NCBI RefSeq assembly: GCF_023715645.1
Contig: NZ_JAMBOP010000015.1
Location: 1-64,000 of the forward strand
Source: Bacillus cytotoxicus
GTDB lineage: Bacteria; Bacillota; Bacilli; Bacillales; Bacillaceae_G
Length of the DNA: 64,000 bases
Direction of reading: 5' to 3'
The translations under genes were made by a program, and so were the position numbers. Below are positions 16,686 through 25,727 of this stretch, in pieces. How positions within the stretch are numbered: the stretch's first letter is position 1; each line of letters starts with the position of its first letter. The notes under the pieces were generated by a model. The model was given only the letters and a program-made list of their open reading frames with translations, searched no databases and was not told the origin of the DNA.

Positions 16686-18599
16686 TTAAAAAGTGCCGCC
16701 AATATGAGACGAAATAAATAAACGAGAATTAACCGTTGCGTCAATTCTCGCTAAATCATTCGGCGTTAACGTAATCTCAACCCAACGCCCCCGATTGACT
16801 TTGCCGTTGTCATCTTTCGATAAGTAAGGGATAATATCGATATTTTCACCGCTCGTAGCTGTTATTGGTAGTTCATTACCGTCAACAGTAATTCGTATAC
16901 TAGAAGGTACCATATCGATTTCATAGATTCCAAATTCTATTTCGTGGACATGATCCGGCAGAGTCAGTTCGTGGTGGTGACTTTCTAAAGTAACTTGATG
17001 CGTATGTGGCTCTAATTGAAAATCATGCGTATGATGAATCAACGTCATCTGATGATAATGTGGTTGCATTTGAACTTTATGCGAGTGTTTTAACTCTTCC
17101 CCTTTTACTTCAATAGCATGGTAGTGATTATCGAAAGTTGCGTTATCCATAGGCAATTTCGTTGACGAATATATAAAAAACGTCGGTGTAGCTGATTCAC
17201 TTGTAACAGTACCACCGCCACCACTTGCGGTAGTTGTGACTGTCCCTCCACCTGCGGCTGTCGATTTAGATGCACCACCACCTGCCGAAGTTGAACTTAC
17301 CGTACCGCCACCAGAACTAGATGTAACCGTCGTTGCTCCTCCGCCTTTTGTCGCACGCTCGAAAGCACGAAATTTACTCGTTTCAAACGAGAGAGACATA
17401 GAATTTAGGTTCACTAAATCATCCGGTAGATAGAACTTAATTTTCGCTGGGTGATCTTGGTCACAGTTATCTGAGAATGATGACGAGTCCATATTCGTAC
17501 TACCTTGCGCGTACACTTCGTTGACTTGTTGCCGTTTCTCTATGTCCGCTTGTGTCGTGCCGAGGTCGTCCAGTTTATTAGCGATATCGAACGTTACATC
17601 TAACGGGTTGCCGGTAACGTCGCTTTTCCCTTTCCGCATGACTCGTACGACTACATCGATATTTAACTCTTCGTCGAATACTTTTACGAGTTTACCTACT
17701 TCATATTTTTCTAGTTCGTAAGGATCAATTAACTCGTAGTCTACCGCTTGAACCTCGTAAGTCACTTTCGGAGTAGACCGTTCGTCCAATAACGCTTTAG
17801 CTGAGTCAAATAACGATTGCGCGTCTTTAAATCGCCTATCGACCCAAATGTACTTGTGTAATCCGTATTGTTCGATGATGTTTGCGGGCGCTTCGATGTA
17901 ATACTTGCCCGTTGGGTTGACGTCTTTCACCGTTAATTGATTGACGCCTTCTCCGTAGCCTAATGGATAGATACGCGTCATGATATTCGTAGGGTCGACG
18001 TGCTTTTTAATACCGCGGAGATTCTTACGGTAACGGATTTCTCCTGTGATTTCCTCGCTTACTTTAACGAGATTTAACGTCCACGGATACGTAGAGTCGT
18101 CCCACGTCCATTGGTACGGTTGGTCGAACGGTTTTGGTACGCTTAATAGTGGCCCTAATAGCGTGTTTTCGTTCTCCCATCCGTAATGGAAATACCGTTT
18201 GAAGTCGCATTTACCGAGTTTCCATCGCTTCACCTCTTGCTGCGATAAGATATATTCGAGGACTTCTACGGTCGTATGATTCGTTAACTGATGATACGAA
18301 AAAAGCACGTCATCCAATAGCGTGGACAAGACGTGCTCACAATTATACGTTATCGTTTTCGCTTCTTCGTTACGTTCCGTTGCGTTTGGCATAATACGGA
18401 ACATTCCGATGCATTTATCTTGATCGAATATCTCAACGAAGTCTAGTTCGTCGATAGATAAGCGCTTTTCATCGTCGAAGGGCAAAGAAAAAGCAGCGTC
18501 CCAAGTTTCGTTGAGTCGCTGCTCGTAAGAGATTTTATATGCGTTTTCTAAGTACGCTTTAAGGCGTAGTTGTTTATCGTATAGTTTTATCGGTTGCAA
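16686..18599 (-). CDS. Phage tail-tip/antireceptor protein with HxH-repeat stalk
   Basis: A 637-aa protein. The N-terminal ~370 residues match the phage minor structural protein (Tal/endopeptidase-tail, gp27-like hub) layout. An unusual stalk follows: a Gly/Ser/Thr-rich segment with repeated GGG blocks (about 413-466) and a His-rich segment (about 485-558) with seven HxH units (HYH, HSH, HYH, HTH, HTH, HHH, HVH) roughly 8-12 residues apart. In other trimeric tail fibres HxH pairs bind metal along the axis. The start is TTG at 18599 with AAGGAG upstream. The gene lies directly after the capsid gene, with no tape-measure or other tail genes. It would give adsorption specificity to a tail made by another phage; that is inference. 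Confidence 0.78.
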   Translation of the reverse strand: MQPIKLYDKQLRLKAYLENAYKISYEQRLNETWDAAFSLPFDDEKRLSIDELDFVEIFDQDKCIGMFRIMPNATERNEEAKTITYNCEHVLSTLLDDVLFSYHQLTNHTTVEVLEYILSQQEVKRWKLGKCDFKRYFHYGWENENTLLGPLLSVPKPFDQPYQWTWDDSTYPWTLNLVKVSEEITGEIRYRKNLRGIKKHVDPTNIMTRIYPLGYGEGVNQLTVKDVNPTGKYYIEAPANIIEQYGLHKYIWVDRRFKDAQSLFDSAKALLDERSTPKVTYEVQAVDYELIDPYELEKYEVGKLVKVFDEELNIDVVVRVMRKGKSDVTGNPLDVTFDIANKLDDLGTTQADIEKRQQVNEVYAQGSTNMDSSSFSDNCDQDHPAKIKFYLPDDLVNLNSMSLSFETSKFRAFERATKGGGATTVTSSSGGGTVSSTSAGGGASKSTAAGGGTVTTTASGGGGTVTSESATPTFFIYSSTKLPMDNATFDNHYHAIEVKGEELKHSHKVQMQPHYHQMTLIHHTHDFQLEPHTHQVTLESHHHELTLPDHVHEIEFGIYEIDMVPSSIRITVDGNELPITATSGENIDIIPYLSKDDNGKVNRGRWVEITLTPNDLARIDATVNSRLFISSHIGGTF

Positions 18600-18649
18600 T
18601 GTATCACTGCTCCTTGTTTATTATTAATATAGAAAAAACACCCTACGCA

Positions 18650-19681
18650 TTATTGCGCGGGTGCTACATCAGCGAACATTAAAAGGGATGGTTTAGTAAC
18701 AACGGGTAGCGCTGCGACTACGCCTCTTTGTACACTCTCAACAGGCTCTTTTTTATCATAAATGTCCAAACGATAACCTGGTTTAAATTCGTTTTCAACA
18801 GTAGGCCCGAAGATAGTTTCTCCGGCACGTTCTTTCACGAATACAATACGACTCGGCAAAGCATACTCGATTTGTTCGTCCTTACTTGTGTAAACGTTGC
18901 GTGCCGTAATACTTGTTCGAGTAAGAAATTCTAACTTCGGCAATTCAAACGAATCGAATACCTCTTGTATTTTCTCGTTAGTCACATGTACCGGAGTATC
19001 TGAACGTACACCTTCCAAATGTGCAACTTCTGCACGAATACCTTGATTGGAACGTAATAATTTACCGACCTCTGGCGGAATAACAATTAAGTCCGGACGC
19101 TCGCCATTTACGTCATCGTATTTCCATAGCCATTCCTCAATATCGCCGATAACGTCATGTGACGGGTCACTCCAATCGCTACCTTTCGGTAATGTAATAC
19201 GATTTTCTTGAGGAACGCCAAATTCAATATTCAACTTGAATCCGTTTTGGTTGTATCGAATTTCACCTTTCATTACGGCTTCTAGTTTCAATAGAGCGAT
19301 ACGTAATTGTAGTGCGCTAATAATATCAACGTTCTTCATTAACATCTTTTTAATAGCGCTCGCTCTTTCGTCTTCACTACGCGGTGTCATGAGCGCTAAT
19401 AGTTCTTCTTCCGTGTAGATATTCTTCAATCCCATCTTTACAACTTCACCAATTTTAGAACCGACCGCGTCCTTATCCATTACTGGCGGTTCCGATCCAT
19501 AACCGATTAATCCAGCGATGTGTTTTGTGTGCTTAACGACATCAAATGCGAATTTCATTTCAAATGATTCAACATCCGGTAGTACTTTATCCGCGAATGT
19601 TGGCGGTATATTTTGTAATACCTCCTCGACTGATAACTTTAATGCTTGTGGTTGAAATGGTTCTAAATGTGCGATTCCCAT
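18650..19681 (-). CDS. Major capsid protein, lambda gpE family
   Basis: A 343-aa HK97-fold capsid subunit. The early segment IAGLIGYGSEPPVMDKD and the following KIGEVVKMGLKNIYTEEELLAL are characteristic of the major capsid protein E family in Gram-positive phages. The central SDPSHDVIGDIEEWLWK and the late RIVFVKERAGETIFGPT segments also fit. Length is normal and no frame break is seen. ATG at 19681 follows GGAGGAA. It lies 95 bases after a coiled-coil protein and 50 bases before the tail-tip gene. No portal, protease or decoration protein is adjacent, unlike complete phage head modules. Confidence 0.88.
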   Translation of the reverse strand: MGIAHLEPFQPQALKLSVEEVLQNIPPTFADKVLPDVESFEMKFAFDVVKHTKHIAGLIGYGSEPPVMDKDAVGSKIGEVVKMGLKNIYTEEELLALMTPRSEDERASAIKKMLMKNVDIISALQLRIALLKLEAVMKGEIRYNQNGFKLNIEFGVPQENRITLPKGSDWSDPSHDVIGDIEEWLWKYDDVNGERPDLIVIPPEVGKLLRSNQGIRAEVAHLEGVRSDTPVHVTNEKIQEVFDSFELPKLEFLTRTSITARNVYTSKDEQIEYALPSRIVFVKERAGETIFGPTVENEFKPGYRLDIYDKKEPVESVQRGVVAALPVVTKPSLLMFADVAPAQ

Positions 19682-19776
19682 AGTTTAATTCCTCCTGTAT
19701 TCTTGTTAATTTTTTGTATAAAAAAGACGCCTTCATTTAGAGAAAGCGCCCTAATGAAACTAAATCTATTCAACTT

Positions 19777-20550
19777 TTATAGAACTCTCTTTTGAGCTGA
19801 TTCGACTGCGGTTTTCGTTTGAAGCCACTGCCATGTAATATCACTTCGGTGATCTTTGATAGCCGAGTACATAGCAACTTTAGAGTTTGCTTTTACTTGC
19901 ATCTCGTCTGCGGCTGCTTTCCTTAAGTCCTCGTAAATACGGCGAATTTTCATCGTTCCCTGTACTCGTTCCATCGCTGTATTCCCTTTTAAATCATCTA
20001 ATGTTCCTTTGATATTAGCGAATTGAGCCAGTACCTCACGAGCCACCTCACGTTCAAGAGATTGCAACTTCCCTTCCATATAGGAAACAGCTTCGGTTAA
20101 ATTGTTCGACATGACTAATTCGGAAACGATAACGCCTGCTTCTTGTCGGACTTTACTGGAGTCAAAACGGTTCGCAGTTTTAAGTGCCGCAACCCCTTCT
20201 TCTGCTTTAGCATCCGCTAATCGTGATTCGATATCTTCTTTATAAAGGCGTTGTGTGATTGTGAATTCTGAGTCGTATTTTTTAATGAGCGCCTGAATAT
20301 CCTCTTTTTTGGCAACATCAGTCAACCTCTCGTTTGTTTTAATTGTGTTTAACTCTTTTTGGAAGTCTTCTTTTAGTTTCTCTGCTTTACCTCTCCAATG
20401 TGATAACCCGTAATCATACGGAGCCGTTTCCTTTTTTTGTCTAATTAGTTCGTCAGCCGTTTCCTCGCTCACTGTATAGATGTGGCCAACTTGCTTATAC
20501 TGCCCTTCTACCATTCCACTTTCTAAAACGTAAATGTCCTTAAAATTCAT
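19777..20550 (-). CDS. Coiled-coil protein upstream of capsid gene, possible scaffold
   Basis: A 257-aa, strongly helical, Lys/Glu-rich protein with heptad-like stretches (about residues 55-115 and 155-215). I do not recognise a family. Its position just before the major capsid gene and its helical nature are those of a phage scaffolding protein. ATG at 20550 follows AGGAGGAATTGAA. An imperfect GC hairpin lies between it and the capsid gene, which could set relative expression. Alternative: an unrelated helical regulator. Confidence 0.55.
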   Translation of the reverse strand: MNFKDIYVLESGMVEGQYKQVGHIYTVSEETADELIRQKKETAPYDYGLSHWRGKAEKLKEDFQKELNTIKTNERLTDVAKKEDIQALIKKYDSEFTITQRLYKEDIESRLADAKAEEGVAALKTANRFDSSKVRQEAGVIVSELVMSNNLTEAVSYMEGKLQSLEREVAREVLAQFANIKGTLDDLKGNTAMERVQGTMKIRRIYEDLRKAAADEMQVKANSKVAMYSAIKDHRSDITWQWLQTKTAVESAQKRVL

Positions 20551-20601
20551 TTCAATTCCTCCTAAAATGTTTTTATATTTAACGCCTTATATGGCGTATT
20601 T

Positions 20602-20757
20602 TTAATAGATTTCTTCCTCTTCTTCAGTCCAAGTAGTCTCTTCTGGTCGGAGCACTTCGAAACTATCGTCATTGAAATATACAATTGTTTCTCGTTCCTC
20701 TTGTACTTGGTTTCCGACTATAATATTTGATTCCTCGCGATAAACTTCCATTTTCAT
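20602..20757 (-). CDS. Small acidic protein, 51 aa
   Basis: An ORF starting at ATG 20757 with a strong RBS (GGAGGTAAACAT). The product begins MKMEVYREES and ends in a run of Glu (EEEEEIY). It lies between the 75-aa gene and the coiled-coil gene in the same direction, with a 4-base gap upstream. No function is known. Confidence 0.65.
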   Translation of the reverse strand: MKMEVYREESNIIVGNQVQEERETIVYFNDDSFEVLRPEETTWTEEEEEIY

Positions 20758-20761
20758 ATGT

Positions 20762-20989
20762 TTACCTCCGATCCATTTTTATATCTGTCAGACGCAAGTC
20801 GAATTCATTACAAACGTTGATTATTTCCCCCATAACCTCATTTATAGATTGAACTATTTCGAAACTATAACGTGAGAAAGCGTAGTCTCTTACGACCTCA
20901 CCGGTTTCTTTTTCAATCACATGCCAAGATACGGAAAGTCCTGTTACGGGGTGGCTACGTATATTTATGATTGCAATTGCCTCGCTCAA
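20762..20989 (-). CDS. Hypothetical protein, 75 aa
   Basis: A small protein with a TTG start at 20989 that overlaps the stop of the upstream gene (TTGA), with GGGGTGATAAA as RBS, so it is translationally coupled. The first half (IAIINIRSHPVTGLSVSWHV) looks like two beta strands. I do not recognise it; it could form one unit with the 143-aa protein. Confidence 0.6.
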   Translation of the reverse strand: MSEAIAIINIRSHPVTGLSVSWHVIEKETGEVVRDYAFSRYSFEIVQSINEVMGEIINVCNEFDLRLTDIKMDRR

Positions 20990-21417
20990 TTTATCACCCC
21001 TACTACACTAGATTTGCGGGATATCGCATCGTTCGCTAAAAGCTGGAGTTGATTCCGTTTCTTACCTAATCTATCCACGTACTTAAGACGTATCTCAGCG
21101 TCAATTAAACCGTTAAGGTCTTCTCGATAACGCCTATTGTGTATAAACTGCTTTAGATCACTTCGGATTACTATCCGTTTGACGTCTGCCGGCACTTCCT
21201 TTACTAAGCGCTCTAGCACGTATTTAATACACTTGCCCATCGAATCTATCTCGCTATCATCGACATAAAGGCTTGCCACTTTATACGGTGTATAGCTACG
21301 ATTCTCTTCTTTGTCGATATGAAAGAAGTCCAACGCTGCACCTACGATGTATGCTTCGTTTGAAATGCGTAATGCTGTTAAATCTACTATTACGGTATCT
21401 GAAATTTTACGAATCAT
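20986..21417 (-). CDS. Hypothetical protein, 143 aa, faintly RNase H-like
   Basis: The start overlaps the stop of the XRE gene (ATGA). The pattern of a first strand with Asp (VIVDLTAL), a late strand-Asp (IVIRSDLKQFI) and a C-terminal RLGKKRNQLQLLANDAIS is reminiscent of an RNase H fold, but the full acidic set is not clear. This reading is weak. Its tight coupling to the HTH gene and the 75-aa gene indicates an early operon. Confidence 0.55.
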   Translation of the reverse strand: MIRKISDTVIVDLTALRISNEAYIVGAALDFFHIDKEENRSYTPYKVASLYVDDSEIDSMGKCIKYVLERLVKEVPADVKRIVIRSDLKQFIHNRRYREDLNGLIDAEIRLKYVDRLGKKRNQLQLLANDAISRKSSVVGVIN

Positions 21418-21641
21418 GCGTATACCACCTTTTCGTATCTCTTTAATTCCTCGATTTTTTCTTCAGTTAGATTAAACGTTTTAATAATTTTAACTTTCAA
21501 CGAATCGCTCACTTTTCGATAACCCGTTTCAGCGTTCGAAATAGTTGTTACAGCGCTGATTCCTAAACGTTCTGCTAACTGCTCCTGTGTCAAATCTTCT
21601 GACAACCGTAATAAGCGAATTATTCTTCCGTCTATTCTCAT
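21414..21641 (-). CDS. XRE-family HTH regulator, 75 aa
   Basis: A single helix-turn-helix domain with LTQEQLAERLGISAVTTISNAE as recognition region (about residues 16-37). ATG at 21641 is placed 8 bases after AAGGAG. It is the first gene of an overlapping triplet with the 143- and 75-aa genes, leading into the structural run, so it is a candidate activator of late genes. Confidence 0.8.
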   Translation of the reverse strand: MRIDGRIIRLLRLSEDLTQEQLAERLGISAVTTISNAETGYRKVSDSLKVKIIKTFNLTEEKIEELKRYEKVVYA

Positions 21642-21780
21642 TTTTTTCACTCCTTATATAAAAACTTATTAATAGATGCGATAACTTCACTTAAAGGATA
21701 AAAAATAGAGCCTATCCAAACGATAGACTCAAGTAATTCGATATGTTTAATAAACTAAAATAGGAGGAAATAAATAACTA

Positions 21781-21835
21781 AAACCTTGCGACTTCGGTTC
21801 CGGCTAATGCCTCCACCTCGCCGCTACTATATATA
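21781..21835. repeat. Inverted repeat, left copy, beside the zinc-finger/helicase pair
   Basis: AAACCTTGCGACTTCG followed by a segment ending CGCCGCTACTAT. The same sequence in inverse orientation lies at about 24448-24483. The two copies bracket the 22-24-kb gene pair. Confidence 0.65.
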
Positions 21836-21893
21836 CTATTAATCTAATTTCTAACGAATACAGAGGGGATTACGCAAAACTTTTTAGTTTTTT

Positions 21894-22814
21894 TTATAAA
21901 AAATATCGTACCGGTGGTAAATCTTCTTTCGTTTTAAGCGGTAGTAACTTACCGTCGAATGTAAAGTCTGATTTATCATTTCTTTTTCCATCGGCAATAT
22001 TTACAGAAAATAAGATTGCACCTCCGGAATCCTTCATTTCTCCATTACTTATTTCCCACTCTACTTCATGTAATGGTCGACGAGGTACCCTTTCTTTTTT
22101 ACCGTCTATATGTTTAATCGGACAATGGCCTTTACTTCTTTTGCGATAAATCACGCAAGTTTTCCTTGTCCCGCAAACAATATCTTGCGGATCGTTGCTA
22201 TAATACGATTTATTATGCGCCAACGCTTCTACGGTAGCTAAAGTCAATCCGAACGACCTCTCACGTTTATAAATACTCATTATTTTATGATACGCATAGG
22301 TAGAAACTCCGTATCGTTCACGATTGTAACACGCTCTCGCTCGTCTATTATTTACTTCTCTTTCACAACTTGTTACTTTTCCGTTCCTAGCGACAGACAT
22401 TCTAGAGCAATACGTTTTCTTCCCGCCAGGTATAGCGTCGTAGAAGACCTTTCCGCAAACGCTACATTCTTTAATTTTGTTCGCTGTAACCTTCCTTGCA
22501 ATATGACGTGTAGCTACCGTCCCGTATACTTCCTTTAATACAGAATTGGGAATAGTTGAAGATACTAACTCAATTAGGTGTAACCATTCCTTACGATGGA
22601 AACGACGTAGATTTTTTACACCCTCTTGTAACTCGATGGCTCGATATTGGAAATCGTCGTCAAAATAAGCCTGTAAAACGTTTATAATTTGATCACCAAA
22701 AAACGTTAAAAACACTTCATTCGCTTCCTGCTGCTCTAAAAACTTGGTACCTCTTTCTTTATTTCGCACAACAATACCGTTTTCTTCCGTAGTAACCATT
22801 GCGTACATACACAT
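21894..22814 (-). CDS. Cys-rich (zinc-finger-like) protein, 306 aa
   Basis: A protein I cannot assign. A central Cys set (CSVCGKVFYD, then YCSR, then SCERE; about residues 118-152) should bind zinc and is followed by the basic NNRRARACYNRERYG. Two more Cys (CGTRKTC, CPIKH) come later. ATG at 22814 or 22808 is served by AAGGAAA. It lies 180 bases after the helicase-like gene in the same direction. The pair could form a replication module (initiator and helicase), a guess from domain content. Confidence 0.6.
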   Translation of the reverse strand: MCMYAMVTTEENGIVVRNKERGTKFLEQQEANEVFLTFFGDQIINVLQAYFDDDFQYRAIELQEGVKNLRRFHRKEWLHLIELVSSTIPNSVLKEVYGTVATRHIARKVTANKIKECSVCGKVFYDAIPGGKKTYCSRMSVARNGKVTSCEREVNNRRARACYNRERYGVSTYAYHKIMSIYKRERSFGLTLATVEALAHNKSYYSNDPQDIVCGTRKTCVIYRKRSKGHCPIKHIDGKKERVPRRPLHEVEWEISNGEMKDSGGAILFSVNIADGKRNDKSDFTFDGKLLPLKTKEDLPPVRYFL

Positions 22815-22993
22815 TTTCCTTTCCGATTAAAATAATCGGGCATGTCGAATCACCCTAGGTATCGACTTTTCGACTCAAAATATGTACATATATAGTTAAC
22901 GGAACAATTATAAAGACTATATGTTGTGCTATTTTCGTTTTTTATCAAAAGAAAAAGCACGCAATTTCTTACGTGCCTTATTTATTTTTCGTT

Positions 22994-24196
22994 TTACACT
23001 TCGTATGTAGCCCACTCTTTCAATAAACGGCGCATTCGACTAGAAGGTAGATACAGTTTTATCGGCTCATTATTTCGGATTCTTGACCGCCAAATCCACT
23101 GTAATAAATCAGAGACTGCAAGCATTTCTTCGTCAACTCTGACTCCGTGGTCCTCGAAAAACGATCGCTCTATTGGATTAAGGTAACGGTTGAATACATA
23201 AGCTAACACGCTTCGACTAGCATACTCATTTGTAGCCCGCATATTGCATGGAATAAACCCTTTTGTATAACCTTTTCCGCTTAAATCTACTTTGCTATCC
23301 TTAATAGTTGTCCATAGGATTTCCCCAGCCTTTGCCTTCGTGACATTACGAAAATAGTTATAGATATTCTTCTGAATACTTTCGAGTAATTCATCGTTTG
23401 CACTTCTCAACCACGTAGAACTTAAAGCGTTCTTTCTATTAGCAAAATCATTGAGTTTACCTTCATATAAATCGATTAATTCGAAGATTTCCTGGCGCCC
23501 TTCACCTTCGCGATTGTACTCAATTAATTCGTAATCAGTACCGTTATATTTAGCCGCCTTATATTCGCATTCCATACTATGTAAATCGTAGTAGTATCGC
23601 TGTATTTGACCTTTAAATAGGTACGTCATTACAAATACTTCGTCGAATGTTTTAAAAACTTGCGGAGGGAACGACCATATTAAAAACTTTCCGCGATGAT
23701 AGAATAGATTACCCGCGTTTGCTAAGAGTTTGATATCGTAGAATCGACCGCTAAAATATTCGTCATAAACCCAATGCACTCTATTATCAATAACTTTTAC
23801 GTATTCGAGATCAAGTAACGCTTTTATGTCGTGGTTGTTAATGCTGGCTTTTTCGATTACGTCCATTACCTCGTCCAAAATTAACGTATACCCAGCATCC
23901 GTTAACAGTTCGATAAGCTCATTGTCTGCCATCTGAAAAAGCGAATGAGTCGCTACAATATCCTTACCGCTCACAATTAATTCTTTTAAGCTACGTAGCT
24001 TACGCCCTTCCTCATTAGCGTTATTAGGCTCTACAAAACTACGGTTTGTTACCGCCCCTTTAACTCGTTCAACTTCATCTAAATATGGCGTAATGTATAT
24101 GAATTTCTTATACGCTGGACTTTCGTTAATATGTTGAATCGCCCAACTTGTTTTACCGCTTCCCATAATCGAATCAATAACCGTAATTTTCTCCAT
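22994..24196 (-). CDS. Helicase-like P-loop ATPase, 400 aa
   Basis: Walker A MGSGKTSWA (residues 11-19) and a DE-type Walker B (TLILDEVMD, Asp109/Glu110) mark a superfamily 1/2-like ATPase. The motif-III-like KFLIWSFPP region and a C-terminal WRSRIRNNEPIKLYLPSSRMRRLL (an arginine-rich motif VI analogue) are in order. The N-terminus starts almost directly with the P-loop, as in phage and plasmid replication helicases. ATG at 24196 lies just after GAAGGGATGATCAC. It may unwind the element's origin together with the Cys-rich protein; this is inferred. Confidence 0.72.
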   Translation of the reverse strand: MEKITVIDSIMGSGKTSWAIQHINESPAYKKFIYITPYLDEVERVKGAVTNRSFVEPNNANEEGRKLRSLKELIVSGKDIVATHSLFQMADNELIELLTDAGYTLILDEVMDVIEKASINNHDIKALLDLEYVKVIDNRVHWVYDEYFSGRFYDIKLLANAGNLFYHRGKFLIWSFPPQVFKTFDEVFVMTYLFKGQIQRYYYDLHSMECEYKAAKYNGTDYELIEYNREGEGRQEIFELIDLYEGKLNDFANRKNALSSTWLRSANDELLESIQKNIYNYFRNVTKAKAGEILWTTIKDSKVDLSGKGYTKGFIPCNMRATNEYASRSVLAYVFNRYLNPIERSFFEDHGVRVDEEMLAVSDLLQWIWRSRIRNNEPIKLYLPSSRMRRLLKEWATYEV

Positions 24197-24406
24197 GTGA
24201 TCATCCCTTCATTTAGTTGCTACTACATACCGTTAACACTTTTCGAAGAAAAAAAGTGCTAGACCGACCTCCAAAACGTTGATATGACGCGGTTTGTAGG
24301 GCCTCGTCCTTAAAGAGGTATGTATAAAAGGTGCTAAATAATAAACCCTTGCACCCGACTTTTCCGCTATCGCTCCAAAGACGTCTGCTACCCTTCACTA
24401 CTTCGT

Positions 24407-24446
24407 CGATAATGTATTAATGTATATTATCGATAATGTAATAATG
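24407..24446. repeat. Iteron-like direct repeats
   Basis: CGATAATGTATTAATG at 24407-24422 recurs with one change at 24431-24446. A palindrome ATTATCGATAAT sits in the second copy. Positioned upstream of the helicase-like gene and next to the right inverted-repeat copy, this could be an origin or operator. Confidence 0.6.
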
Positions 24447-24447
24447 A

Positions 24448-24483
24448 TAGTGGCGGCGAGCGAAGCGAAGTCGCAAGGTTTCA
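24448..24483. repeat. Inverted repeat, right copy
   Basis: ATAGTGGCGGCGAGCGAAG then CGAAGTCGCAAGGTTT, the inverse of the copy at 21781-21835. No target duplication is obvious. Confidence 0.65.
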
Positions 24484-24538
24484 ATCTTTTAATGGGTAAA
24501 AATTACTCATTGGAGTTACTTGTGAAACTATGTAAACG

Positions 24539-24796
24539 TCATGATCCAACCAGGCTTAACCTTGCCTTCCTTTCTACTATTCGGCCGTATTCTGTTAAAA
24601 CCGCCGATAAAGCACGCTCATCCAATTGAAACTCTCGGTTGATTGCCTCGTTAATTTTATCTGTAATCGGATAGGCATTTCGTTCTACTTTATTTATCAT
24701 CGACTCCGTTACGCCACATATAACGCCCATTTCTGCTTGTGTTAGCTTGTTTACTACTCGTATTTTCCTTAATTTATCAGCGTCAATTTGCACCAT
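24539..24796 (-). CDS. XRE-family HTH regulator, 85 aa
   Basis: The helix-turn-helix spans about residues 17-44 (LTQAEMGVICGVTESMINKVE). ATG at 24796 follows GGAGG. It lies upstream of the iteron-like repeats and the helicase-like gene on the same strand, so it probably controls that gene or the origin region. Confidence 0.8.
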   Translation of the reverse strand: MVQIDADKLRKIRVVNKLTQAEMGVICGVTESMINKVERNAYPITDKINEAINREFQLDERALSAVLTEYGRIVERKARLSLVGS

Positions 24797-25096
24797 CGCA
24801 TAATTCCTCCCTCAAGTTTTCTTGAATAGTACGGAAAATAAAAAGACCGTATACAAACGATCTCGAACACTATATATAGAATAAACAAAACAAATAAGAC
24901 ACAATATATTGATTGACCTACTACGTATTGTATCACAAGCACTAAAGTAGACACATGACATAGATGCATTTTCTTTCTTTTTAATAAAAAGAATATCGTT
25001 AGCCGTCTGTACCACCCTTCATATTTTTACGCCTATAACAAGTTTGACGCGTACACTCCTAATCTCGCGCATCTTTTTCGAAAAAAAATAAAAAAA
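24797..25096. other. Gene-free AT-rich spacer
   Basis: About 300 bases between the HTH gene and the terminator at 25097. Overlapping short frames here (24769-25015) have low-complexity hydrophobic translations and no good RBS. I see no gene. Confidence 0.5.
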
Positions 25097-25122
25097 GGAC
25101 ATCGTCCGTCAAAACGATGTCC
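25097..25122 (-). terminator. Terminator after the 97-aa gene
   Basis: Stem GGACATCGT/ACGATGTCC, 8-base loop, followed on the minus strand by TTTTTTATTTTTTTT. It ends a run of three small minus-strand genes. Confidence 0.9.
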
Positions 25123-25132
25123 CTCCGTTTAT

Positions 25133-25426
25133 TTACTTCGTCGTTACATAATGTAGTAAAAAATCTATAATACTTTTATCTTTGAACTGACTCACGTCCG
25201 TAATAGATAACGGTCGCTTGCTATATACATGTATTTCGAGAAAATTATCACTAAGGTCTTTCGTATCCAAAAACGTTTGGAAGTCGTATACGCCCATATG
25301 GTACTCATCTGCCGTTAAAAATAACGATTCATTCAGCATCATACCTTCCAACATACAAGTTTCGTAGTGATCGTCGATTGGAAACCTTCTTTCCATTCGA
25401 AATGCATCTCCCGCTTTTAACTTCAT
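25133..25426 (-). CDS. Hypothetical protein, 97 aa
   Basis: Unrecognised. ATG at 25426 is chosen because GGGGGAAACG lies 7-11 bases upstream; the longer frame to 25483 has no RBS. Last gene before the terminator in a small-gene run that starts at 26349. Confidence 0.6.
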   Translation of the reverse strand: MKLKAGDAFRMERRFPIDDHYETCMLEGMMLNESLFLTADEYHMGVYDFQTFLDTKDLSDNFLEIHVYSKRPLSITDVSQFKDKSIIDFLLHYVTTK

Positions 25427-25727
25427 ATTACGTTTCCCCCTTAATTTGATAGGCCGGCGATCTTGTTCCGCGACGATATACAATCATGAATATTTGCCGT
25501 ATAACCATGCCTCTATATTGCCTCGTGCCTCCAATTAAAAACGCTTGCCGATGCGCCCTTGCCCTCGACGCACCGACTTCACGTTCACCTTTTCAATTTT
25601 TATAAAATGTACGCTATAAACATATCGACGGCGTATAACACCCCGCCTACGATAAAAGTTCCCAAATATAAACAGCAATCAGATCGTGATTCAAGACCAA
25701 AGTAGCCATTTAAACGATTTAGTTTCG
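25427..25727. other. Spacer without a clear gene
   Basis: 300 bases between two small minus-strand genes. GC is locally raised (25500-25660). Nothing supportable was found. Confidence 0.4.

Noticed and set aside
24213-24398. 61-codon frame upstream of the helicase-like gene
   Set aside because: No RBS, atypical composition, and it overlaps the region just before the iteron-like repeats.
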